Assembly (NCBI RefSeq): GCF_004681965.1
Contig: NZ_SMLL01000001.1
Location: 930,001-994,000 of the forward strand
Reading direction: 5' to 3'
DNA: 64,000 nucleotides
Source of the DNA: Ramlibacter rhizophilus
GTDB taxonomy: Bacteria > Pseudomonadota > Gammaproteobacteria > Burkholderiales > Burkholderiaceae_C
Positions 55,001 through 62,364 of the stretch are shown here, piece by piece (position 1 is the stretch's first letter; each line of letters starts with the position of its first letter). The translations under genes and the position numbers were made by a program. The notes under the pieces were generated by a model. It did not search any database and was not told the DNA's origin. It saw only the letters and a list, made by a program, of their open reading frames with translations.

Positions 55001-57132
55001 CGCAGTGGCTGCTGCCCCCTCCCACGGCGCCGTACTTTTCCGCGCAGGACTTCCGGGCTCCGCAGCGGATCGCCGCCCCGGCATGCGGTTTTGCAGGCGC
55101 CTGCGCGTTGGAGCTGGACGACCCACTCCAGCCCTTCCACGTCCTGCTCGCCGGGCGGCGCTGGCCGGGCGCCCCGGCCCCCGCACCGCAGCGGGACGCA
55201 TCGGCCGCACGGCTGGCCGGCGGCGACCCTTGGGGCGCGGTGGACCAGGCGCAGGACCCGGCCGAGAAGATGCGGCTGCTGGCGTGGATCGCGCAGACCC
55301 GGCCCGCCGATCGCGCCCGGGCGCTCGCCACCGCGGCGGCGGTTCGCGGCCGTTCAACGGACCCGGACATGCTGTCCGCCTGGCAGCAGCTGTCCGAGGC
55401 CAGTGAATGGGTGCACCAGCCGCTGGTCGCCCGCAGCGCCGGCCTGCGCGCGGTGCCCGCCACGCCGGGCGAGGCGCATTCGCCCGCGGCCCGGTTGCGC
55501 GCGGCGCTCCTCGAGCCGCTGGAGCCCGACGAGCTGCGCCTCTCGGGCGACTCCCGCGCGGTGTTCTCCGTCACCGATCCGGGCCCCAGCCGCACGCGCG
55601 TTCGGCTGCGGTCGGAGGATCTGCCGGGCCTGCCGCCGCAGCCCCTGCGCGCACGAGTTCTGGTCGATGGCAGGGAACACCGGACGCTGGAGTTGCCCGC
55701 GCCCGGAACCGAAGCCACGGTGAGCATCGAGCTGCCCGCCGGCGAGCACGACATCGCTGTGTCAAGCGTCGATACCTACGCCAACCAGCTGCTTCGCGTG
55801 CGCTTCGAGCACGCGGGACCTGCGCTCCCCGAGCTGCGGCGTGACTGGCAAATCGCCACCCGCGACCAGCCCGTGGAGGTCGCGGTGGCGGCGCCGGCCT
55901 GGCTGCGCGTGGATCGCCGCACTGCCGCCGGCGAGCTCCAGAGCGAGGACCGGTACGTGGAGGGAGACGAGCTGCGGACCATCAGACTGCCGGCCGCGCC
56001 GGGCGAGGAACAGACGCTCTACCGCGTGTATCTGCGCCGGCCGCAGGCCGCGCCGGTTCCGCCGCGGCCGCCGCGCCCCTCGCCCTACCTGCCCAACCCG
56101 GTCCCCGAGCTGGCGTTGCCGTGGGCCGCAGCGACCGAGGGTCCCGCGCCCTCGGGCGTTCGATTCATCGATCCGGCCCCGGTGGCCCGGCTCCTGGATT
56201 ACACCTGGACGACCCGGCTCGCTTTGCGCCAACGCCGGGACACCGAGGCCACGGGCGGCGCCCAGCAGACCCGCGAGGAGCGATTCGCCGAGGTCGGCGT
56301 CAGCGCCATGCAGCGCAGCGCCGACGGTCAACGCTGGGGCATGGCCGACGCCTTCGCTCGCGCACACCGTCGCGGGGATCCGGTGCTGGGCCTCAGGGTG
56401 GAGGCCACGCAGGCGATCGATTGGTGGCCCGCATTCCCGCACCCGCTGGAGCTCGCGGCGTCTGCGGTCTCGGTGCTGCAGTCCACCCCCGCCGGGCTGG
56501 GCGCCAGCGTGCAAGCCGAGCTGGCGGTCGCGCAGACCCGACGGTTGGCGCCGAGCCTCGCGCACCGCCCGCAGGTCGGCGCCTTCGTGCGCCTGGGCAG
56601 CTTGCGCGACGTTCCGGCCAGCGAGCTCGATCACATCGACACGGACGTCTATTCCCGCTACCGCGAAAGCCACCGCTTCGGCCTGCGGCTGGCCGATGCC
56701 CTCAGCTGGTATCCGCACCGTGACACGAAACTGGCGCTGCGCGGGCGCATCGTGAGCAATGAGAACCTCACGCCGGACAACGTCCGCCTCGAAGTCCAGG
56801 CGCAGCAGCTCGCGGGCCCCTGGCTGATGGCCGCGGGCGTGCGCCACACCCGCTACTTCTCGGACCGCCACCGGGCGCGCGCGGTGGGCGTGACCGAGCC
56901 CGTGCTCAGCCTGCAGCGCGACTTCTGGCGGCCCGACGGCAGCCGGCTGGCCCTTCGAGGCGTGGTCCGGCGCGACTCCCTCACCGGATCCGTGACGGCC
57001 GGCATCGAGCTGGAGTGGCATCACAGCGCTGGCCGGCGCCTCTGGGACCTGGGGCCCGGCGAGCGGGATTTCCGTGAATTGCGCGAGTGGCAGACCGCAC
57101 CGCTGGACTTCCGGGTGGAGGACGTTCGATGA
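52018..57132 (+). CDS. Giant envelope protein: beta modules, helical-repeat solenoid and probable C-terminal outer-membrane barrel
   Basis: A 1704-residue protein with GTG start at 52018 overlapping the previous stop (GTGA). Seen: a signal-anchor-like N-terminus (LRWALFMLGPWLAISAAQGA), several beta modules of the LP-x-G type (e.g. FEFEVPEGSHRVAL, IIELPPGFHELRV, VSIELPAGEHDIAV), a TPR/solenoid-like helical region at about 620-850, then a C-terminal stretch of about 310 residues (from 1391) with alternating strands rich in Arg/Tyr/Leu, as in an outer-membrane barrel. The layout (solenoid plus barrel) recalls exopolymer exporters such as BcsC, PgaA and AlgK/AlgE, though no sequence similarity to them is claimed. 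Likely the outer-membrane exit for the polymer. Confidence 0.8.
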   Translation: MKRRSTKRAAPASPPLRWALFMLGPWLAISAAQGAPADASAAPMAHQVVPAILRWEPVTASSPYWVSASGPARIGALGPSRLALAPGSEARVLLPALGWLRIEADARGQTPMPQVRLSTGTGLSIEANLLPGVDGRSWLLKTQMPQPMVAHIVAPPGGSAHRYGLYVARTEVAPTYAVPDRLVPLPAPASSVRPADQAREEPYARLDAGHQTEVTLQGPARFRLEARLAGAADPAQTLLAWRAAIGARADALPLVRLPSGSEWRAPVEVDGAWRNVGRLERFEFEVPEGSHRVALTPSHPVLARLWELQGPDLTLALNTPAGWSALVPSEQDTPWVQEALTAATANRWRDAGSRVVERLNHAARERPDRPDLARLARELDGLVGLWRAVPSSGAAAPGELLWAATPSPTAVDPLQDEGISPRSPAAAPDAPPGALFQWVATQPLRFELPRGQGPRRMRLRVLEPRSRPAVLELQDDRGLAWRVRTGPAALGPGELRSQATAEPGADGQTVPRLDPVLLDGGEVQWWLPEGSTRLTLRALEGSARVALDWRDSADLRLDDGVLATLAARFVAGRSAAAGDPTTALAQDAWRTVDRLLQASFAQLAAGSSAVARPAPIVEARAQGLAALARQESDPATSLARWRSLLGAADARLRSEALEGMAAALYTGGERFAAQQLLRSFWLGEDPALSAAALQALQALYRREGDDEALLTLTTAAAARDPAHLAALAILLARAGEDRLALVAALTAPRRPPPETDGLLPALLGSALRAELPATFEALIAGVRGEQPAMDFWRGQQALHRGDPQAALVLFERGGHTQWLRSVRQALELSRRLAGGASLEAVRGWGDWQSAHPGPRYWTAEESALVAHAGGLVARSIARDLRSTWWRAEGRQPAVLQVAGPARVRVEARPLHASADQLLEGWLRIEADGQLWVHPYSRNRSAVGLALEGAAADKATLGERVERIIELPPGFHELRVHAADQPLAIRYAIERPALQAQWLLPPPTAPYFSAQDFRAPQRIAAPACGFAGACALELDDPLQPFHVLLAGRRWPGAPAPAPQRDASAARLAGGDPWGAVDQAQDPAEKMRLLAWIAQTRPADRARALATAAAVRGRSTDPDMLSAWQQLSEASEWVHQPLVARSAGLRAVPATPGEAHSPAARLRAALLEPLEPDELRLSGDSRAVFSVTDPGPSRTRVRLRSEDLPGLPPQPLRARVLVDGREHRTLELPAPGTEATVSIELPAGEHDIAVSSVDTYANQLLRVRFEHAGPALPELRRDWQIATRDQPVEVAVAAPAWLRVDRRTAAGELQSEDRYVEGDELRTIRLPAAPGEEQTLYRVYLRRPQAAPVPPRPPRPSPYLPNPVPELALPWAAATEGPAPSGVRFIDPAPVARLLDYTWTTRLALRQRRDTEATGGAQQTREERFAEVGVSAMQRSADGQRWGMADAFARAHRRGDPVLGLRVEATQAIDWWPAFPHPLELAASAVSVLQSTPAGLGASVQAELAVAQTRRLAPSLAHRPQVGAFVRLGSLRDVPASELDHIDTDVYSRYRESHRFGLRLADALSWYPHRDTKLALRGRIVSNENLTPDNVRLEVQAQQLAGPWLMAAGVRHTRYFSDRHRARAVGVTEPVLSLQRDFWRPDGSRLALRGVVRRDSLTGSVTAGIELEWHHSAGRRLWDLGPGERDFRELREWQTAPLDFRVEDVR

Positions 57133-60100
57133 GCTCCGGGCGACAGCTGAGAGAACTCTTGGAGGACGGCCTTCCCGCGCACGAACGGCGCCTCGAGCAG
57201 CGCTCGCTGCGGTTCCTGGAGCGGGAGTGGGCGGCCGGCCGGCGCAGCGGACCTCCGGTCGATGCGGCGCAAGTGTCCCGTTTCCTAGGCGAGCAGGTGC
57301 AAGCGCTCGCCGCGCGCGTCGCGCTGATCCGCGCCCGGCAGGCCGAGTTCACGCAGCGCCTCGCCGCGGCGACCACCCCGGCGGCCAAGCGATTGACCAT
57401 GATCGAGTTCGCCGCCCAGCTCGGCGCCACACGGGCGCAGCTGCGCGGCGACCGGCGCGCGTTCCGGCGCTGGTTCGGCCCGGACGCCTTGATGGACCGC
57501 GTCGCCTACCAGATCGGGCAGCACGAACGCACCCTGGTTTTCGCCCTGCGCGGCATCGGTCGCTTGGCGCCCCTTGCCCTTCAACAGCGCAGCGGCGCGC
57601 CGGCGTGGCGCGAGCTCCAGCTGGAAGAGCCGCTCGAGCCGCTCCTGCGCTGGACGGGCGATGCCCGGGTGCGCACGCACGCGTTCCTCGCCTTGGCCGA
57701 GAGTCTGGCGCCGCTGGCGCCCGAAGAGGCCACGCAGGCCATGCAGCCTTCGACCGTGGCCTATGTGTACCGGGCCAGCCTGGACCCCAGCTTGGACATC
57801 TGGATCCAGCGGGAGGCGATGACCCTGCTGGCCGCGATCGCTCCCGACCAGGTCGCGACCGTGCTGCGGCGCCGGCTGCGCGAACCCGCCGCGGGTGATG
57901 ACCTTTTCGTGCGCCGGCACGCGGTGGAGATGCTGGGGCGCTCGCTGCACATCGATGCGCGGCTCGCCGACCTGCTTGCGCACGTGGCGGACGATCCCAG
58001 CGCCCATGTACGTCAAGCGGCGGCGCAAGTCATTCCGAGCATGCCGGCGGACGTGGTCCGGGTGGTCTGGCCCCGGCTGGGCCAGGACGAGCCCGTCGCC
58101 GCCGTGGCGGCGGCAGCCTTCCTGCAGTTGCCCCTGCTGGCTAGCCGCGAGGAACTGGCCGATGCTGCGCTCGGCTGGATCCAGGCCGCGCTGGACCCGG
58201 GGCAGAAGTCGGCCTTTCTCGCGCGCGTTGCCCTGCACGCGGCTGAGGATGGCGGCCAGCGGCTGCAGGGGTCAACGCGCGAGCGCTGGATCGCGGCGGT
58301 GATGCCGGCGGTGGAGGCCATGCACGTGGGGGCGCAGCTGCTGCCGGTGCGTCGGTGGGCCGCGTTGACCCGGGAGCGACTCTGGCTGGCCAGCGACGAC
58401 GAGGCGCGTGCGGTGGCCGAGGCGCTCGCGCCTCAGGCACACGGCGCGACGCCGGGCGGCGGTGCGCGCACGCTGGACCTGCCGGTCGCAACGCCAGAGC
58501 CGATCCTGGGCCGGGTGATGTCGGTTCTGACCCAGCGGGACTTCCCGCTGGACGTCAGCGCCGGAGGCGGCCGGCTGCGGGCCTGGCGCGGCCACCAGTT
58601 CGGGTTCCGACTCTGGCGATTCCTGCACGAGTGGCGGCATCCGTCGCCGGACAAGCGACAGGCCCACCGGCACACCATCGGCCGGATCTTCCACGGCACG
58701 CTGCGCGCGCCCTCAGCCATTCTGGCCGAACTCGCGCAGACCAAGGTGCCGGGAGAGCCACTGCAGATGGCCACCGAATCAGGCTGGCGCCCCTACCTGC
58801 CACTTGTGGACGAGCTCCTGTCCCTGCTGGAGCAGGACCCTGCCAAGGGTCCGCTGCGCCTGTATACCGCGGAGGGGGTGACCGAAGTCGATCCACCGCT
58901 GGAACCAGCCCGGCGGCTGCGGGCCCGTTCGGCGCTGACACGCCGCTTCGCCCACTACGCCAGTGCACGCAACTGGGTGGAAGGCAGCGCGGCGCATCCG
59001 AACACCTACCTGCGCATGCTGGCGGAGCTGGGCTTCGAGTTCAGGTTCCGGCCGCACCCCGGAACCTCGGCGGACAGTGCAGTGCTGCGCTTCTTCTCGG
59101 CCACACCGCTGGGCATGGCGTCGCTGCCCGAATTCCGGGCCCGCATAGAGAACTACTTCTTTTCGGCCTACGAGAACACCCTCTTCGACCTGGCGCTGTT
59201 TATCGCCGGCGGGCTGGTTGCGTTCCTAGGCCATCACATGCTCGTCAACCGGAGCATGCGCCGCGCCCGCGAAGCGATCCCGCTCGTAGTGGGCGGCTGG
59301 GGCACCCGCGGAAAGTCGGGCACCGAACGGCTCAAGGCCGCGATGTTCAACGGGCAGGGCTACTGTGTCGTGAGCAAGACCACGGGCTGCGAGGCTATGT
59401 TCGTCTACAGCAAGCCCTTCGGCGCGCCGCGCGAGCTTTTCCTGTTCCGGCCCTACGACAAGGCGACCATCTGGGAGCAGTTCAACGTCGTGCGACTGGC
59501 CCGCCGCCTCGGCTGCGAAGTGTTCCTCTGGGAGTGCATGGCGCTCACGCCGTCCTTCGTGCGCCTGATGCAGCGCGCCTGGATGCGCGACGACATGGCC
59601 ACGCTGACCAACACCTTCCCTGACCACGAGGACTTGCAAGGTCCGGCGGGCATCGACATCCCACAGGTCATGACCAACTTCATTCCTGAGCGGGGCCTCC
59701 TCTTCACCACCGAAGAGCAGATGCGGCCCATCCTGCAGGAAGCGGCGGACCGACTAGGTACGCGGCTCAAAGGAGTCGGCTGGCTGGAGTCGGGTCTCAT
59801 CGCCCCGGACGTGCTGGCTCGGTTTCCGTATCAGGAGCATCCGGACAACATCGCGCTGGTCACGGCCCTGGGCGCCGAACTGGGCTACGCGCGGGACTTC
59901 GCCCTCAAGTCCATGGCCGACCACGTGGTGCCCGACCTTGGCGTGCTCAAGACCTTTCCGCCGGCGCGGGTCTCGCTGCGGGTGCTGGAGTTCTCCAACG
60001 GCATGTCCGCCAACGAGCGCTACGGCTGCCTGGGCAACTGGACCCGGCTCGGTTTCGACACGCAGGACTTCGAGGCCGAACCAGGCGTGATGATCAGCAC

Positions 60101-61250
60101 GGTGGTGAACAACCGCGCCGATCGCATTGCGCGCTCTCGCGTTTTCGCCGGCGTCATCGCCGAGGACATTCAAGCCGACGTCCATCTGCTGATCGGCGGG
60201 AACGTCGACGGGCTCAAGGGCTACATCCGCGAATCCTGGGCGGCGCATGCCGCTGCACTGACGCTCTGGCCGGAGCAGCCCGTCGAGGGCGGACCGGCCG
60301 CGGTGCTGCGCCTGCTTGCCCGGCGCTATCGTGTCGTGCACAGCGAGACGCTCGTGCGGGCCCGCCTTGAGGTCATGCTGGCCAGCGTTGGTGCGCCGAA
60401 GGAAATTCTGAGTCACTCGGGGAGTCTGGAGTCCCTGCAGGAGGCGCTCGCTCCCCTGGGGCTGGAACACGCCGATGAGGTGCTGCGGTTCCACGGCCGC
60501 GACCTGGAGTCGCAGCGTGAATTCGCGCAGATCGCGCAGCGCGTCGAGCAGGCGGGCACGAGTGCGCAGCCCGAACTTGATGCCGCGCTGCGCCAGCAGA
60601 TGACTGTCTGGTTCGAGCGCCGCATCCACGTCGTCGAGGACTATTACGCGACGGGCGACGCCGTGATCGCACGCGTGCGCGACGCGACACCGCCGGGCTT
60701 TCGCAACCGAGTGATGGGCATCCAGAACATCAAGGGGACCGGCCTGGACTTTGTGTATCGCTGGCTTGCCTGGGACACCTGCGCGCGCGCCTGCGACCAG
60801 CTCGCCAGTCGCGACACCATGGTCCAGCGCAAGGGCTTGCTGACGCTCACCGGGTTTCAGGAATGGGGAGTCCTCACGCACGACCGGCTCCGCGAACGCC
60901 TCGGAGCCCTTCGCGAAACGTCCCTGGGGCAGCAGGCGTCCGTGCGGGCGCAGATCGATGCGATCGCCGCCAGCGAAGCGGCCGCCATGGAGCGGGTGCG
61001 TGCGCAGATGCAGTCGGTGCGCCGCGCCGGATGGCTGGACACCGTGTTCGGCTGGCTTGAAGGCATGGCTGACGCGACGGACGCAATCCGCCGGCGCCGG
61101 CGCGCCGACCGCATCTACCGTGACCTGGTCACGCGCCGCATCGGCGAGGCCCGCGCCGTCTCGGAACTGCAGGCGCTCACGCAGCGGCAGAAGGGCGGCT
61201 GGTTGCGGACCGATGTGGGCCAGAAGCTGCGCAGCTGGGGCCGGGGCTGA
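57129..61250 (+). CDS. CapB/PgsB-like Mur-ligase-type amide ligase with HEAT-like N-terminal region
   Basis: A 1373-residue protein. Residues about 1-680 contain HEAT-like helical repeats (e.g. RVRTHAFLALAESL, SAHVRQAAAQVIPSM). One membrane helix (FDLALFIAGGLVAFLGHHML, about 685-705) is followed by the PgsB-type catalytic core: P-loop GGWGTRGKSGTER near 722, SKTTGCEA, WECMALTP, TNTFPDHEDLQGP, PDNIALVTALGAE, SNGMSANERYG and NNRADRIARSR. Normal PgsB is about 400 residues, so this carries a 680-residue N-terminal and a roughly 260-residue C-terminal extension. PgsB activates the gamma-carboxyl with ATP and forms amide bonds in poly-gamma-glutamate. Start overlaps the previous stop (ATGA). Confidence 0.85.
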   Translation: MSSGRQLRELLEDGLPAHERRLEQRSLRFLEREWAAGRRSGPPVDAAQVSRFLGEQVQALAARVALIRARQAEFTQRLAAATTPAAKRLTMIEFAAQLGATRAQLRGDRRAFRRWFGPDALMDRVAYQIGQHERTLVFALRGIGRLAPLALQQRSGAPAWRELQLEEPLEPLLRWTGDARVRTHAFLALAESLAPLAPEEATQAMQPSTVAYVYRASLDPSLDIWIQREAMTLLAAIAPDQVATVLRRRLREPAAGDDLFVRRHAVEMLGRSLHIDARLADLLAHVADDPSAHVRQAAAQVIPSMPADVVRVVWPRLGQDEPVAAVAAAAFLQLPLLASREELADAALGWIQAALDPGQKSAFLARVALHAAEDGGQRLQGSTRERWIAAVMPAVEAMHVGAQLLPVRRWAALTRERLWLASDDEARAVAEALAPQAHGATPGGGARTLDLPVATPEPILGRVMSVLTQRDFPLDVSAGGGRLRAWRGHQFGFRLWRFLHEWRHPSPDKRQAHRHTIGRIFHGTLRAPSAILAELAQTKVPGEPLQMATESGWRPYLPLVDELLSLLEQDPAKGPLRLYTAEGVTEVDPPLEPARRLRARSALTRRFAHYASARNWVEGSAAHPNTYLRMLAELGFEFRFRPHPGTSADSAVLRFFSATPLGMASLPEFRARIENYFFSAYENTLFDLALFIAGGLVAFLGHHMLVNRSMRRAREAIPLVVGGWGTRGKSGTERLKAAMFNGQGYCVVSKTTGCEAMFVYSKPFGAPRELFLFRPYDKATIWEQFNVVRLARRLGCEVFLWECMALTPSFVRLMQRAWMRDDMATLTNTFPDHEDLQGPAGIDIPQVMTNFIPERGLLFTTEEQMRPILQEAADRLGTRLKGVGWLESGLIAPDVLARFPYQEHPDNIALVTALGAELGYARDFALKSMADHVVPDLGVLKTFPPARVSLRVLEFSNGMSANERYGCLGNWTRLGFDTQDFEAEPGVMISTVVNNRADRIARSRVFAGVIAEDIQADVHLLIGGNVDGLKGYIRESWAAHAAALTLWPEQPVEGGPAAVLRLLARRYRVVHSETLVRARLEVMLASVGAPKEILSHSGSLESLQEALAPLGLEHADEVLRFHGRDLESQREFAQIAQRVEQAGTSAQPELDAALRQQMTVWFERRIHVVEDYYATGDAVIARVRDATPPGFRNRVMGIQNIKGTGLDFVYRWLAWDTCARACDQLASRDTMVQRKGLLTLTGFQEWGVLTHDRLRERLGALRETSLGQQASVRAQIDAIAASEAAAMERVRAQMQSVRRAGWLDTVFGWLEGMADATDAIRRRRRADRIYRDLVTRRIGEARAVSELQALTQRQKGGWLRTDVGQKLRSWGRG

Positions 61251-61299
61251 GCGGCCGCTCCAGCCGACGTGGCGCCGCAACTGCGGAGCCAACTTCTTC

Positions 61300-61327
61300 A
61301 CGCCGCTGAAGTGCAGAGGCGTTTTTT
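61300..61327 (+). terminator. Possible intrinsic terminator after the ligase gene
   Basis: A short stem ACGCC (61300-61304) and GGCGT (61318-61322) with a 13-base loop, running into six T residues (61322-61327). The stem is weak but the T-run is rare in this DNA. It would end the long cluster transcript 50-77 bp after the ligase stop and separate it from the hydrolase gene. Confidence 0.4.
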
Positions 61328-61390
61328 CCCTAAACCGGTGCATTGGCCCGCCCTCGATAAAGAAGGACCTCAAGCTCATCCATTCCTTCT

Positions 61391-62245
61391 ATGCGAATCG
61401 TTCTCTCCGCCGTTGCGCTCGCGGTCCTGCATGCACCGGCACTGGCGGTCACCTTTGAAGATGTGTCCTTCGTCAATTCGCAAGGAATCCGGATCACGGG
61501 CAAGCTCGCCCGCACGCATTGGGGCGGGGCGCGGCCGGCGGTGGTCATGCTGCACGGCTGCGCCGGCATCTACTCGTACAGCGACCCGGTGCGCGGAGTG
61601 GCCAAGCTCTACACCGAATGGGCGGATCGCCTGACTACCGCCGGCTACCACGCCTTGCTGGTAGACAGCTTCACTGCGCGTGGAGCCTCCCAGAACCAAT
61701 GCGGCAACGGTTCGGCAGGAACCTCGGAAGTGGGTGATCGGCCCCACGACGCCTATGCGGCGCGAGCCTACCTGGTCTCGCGCAAGAGCAAGGCGGCGAC
61801 CGATCCGGGACGCACCTTCGTGGTGGGCTGGTCGCACGGCGGCAGCTCCGCTTTTTCCGCCCTGTCGGACACCATGGCCCAGCGCAAGGAGGGGCGCTTC
61901 CGCGCCGGCTTCGCGTTCTACCCAGGATGCGGGCTGTACAACGCCTTCGGAGGCATTTCCACCAGCACGTGGATGCCCTATGCGGCAATGGCGATCTACC
62001 ACGGCGACATTGACCCGCTGTTCACGAGCGGCTACTGCCAGAAGCGGGTCGAACTTGCCGTTGCGGCCGGCTCTTCCGAGGCGATGGGCAACCCCGTCGA
62101 TCTCCTGGTCCATCCGGGCGCGCAGCACAGTTTCGACAATGCGCGGCAGATGGGTGGCGGCTGGACCGTGTACGACGTGAATGCCAAGACGTCGGCAGAT
62201 GCGGACGTGATGAACCGGCTTGGGCAACTCGCCGCCACCCCGTGA
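61391..62245 (+). CDS. Secreted alpha/beta hydrolase, dienelactone hydrolase family
   Basis: A 284-residue exported hydrolase. Seen: a signal peptide (VLSAVALAVLHAPALA), oxyanion region VVMLHGCAGIY, nucleophile Ser in GWSHGGSS, Asp in HGDIDPL and His in GAQHSFDN, in the order of the dienelactone hydrolase family. Export is less usual for this family than a cytoplasmic place. It lies between the ligase and the CapA-like gene on the same strand, so it may modify or cut the polymer or an attached ester, but could be an unrelated neighbour. Confidence 0.85.
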   Translation: MRIVLSAVALAVLHAPALAVTFEDVSFVNSQGIRITGKLARTHWGGARPAVVMLHGCAGIYSYSDPVRGVAKLYTEWADRLTTAGYHALLVDSFTARGASQNQCGNGSAGTSEVGDRPHDAYAARAYLVSRKSKAATDPGRTFVVGWSHGGSSAFSALSDTMAQRKEGRFRAGFAFYPGCGLYNAFGGISTSTWMPYAAMAIYHGDIDPLFTSGYCQKRVELAVAAGSSEAMGNPVDLLVHPGAQHSFDNARQMGGGWTVYDVNAKTSADADVMNRLGQLAATP

Positions 62246-62364
62246 ACGATCCGGCCGCGAGTTCGTAAGCGTTCTCGTGCAGGCGTAACGGGCCGGGGAT
62301 CCGCAGCCGCCGCATTGCTTGGCGGCGCTAGATTGGGCGCTGGAAAACGATGTCGGGACCCGCC

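Noticed and set aside
62306-62326. GCCGCC/GGCGGC inverted repeat before the CapA-like gene
   Set aside because: Six-base GC arms with no T-run occur readily by chance here, and no regulatory motif accompanies them.
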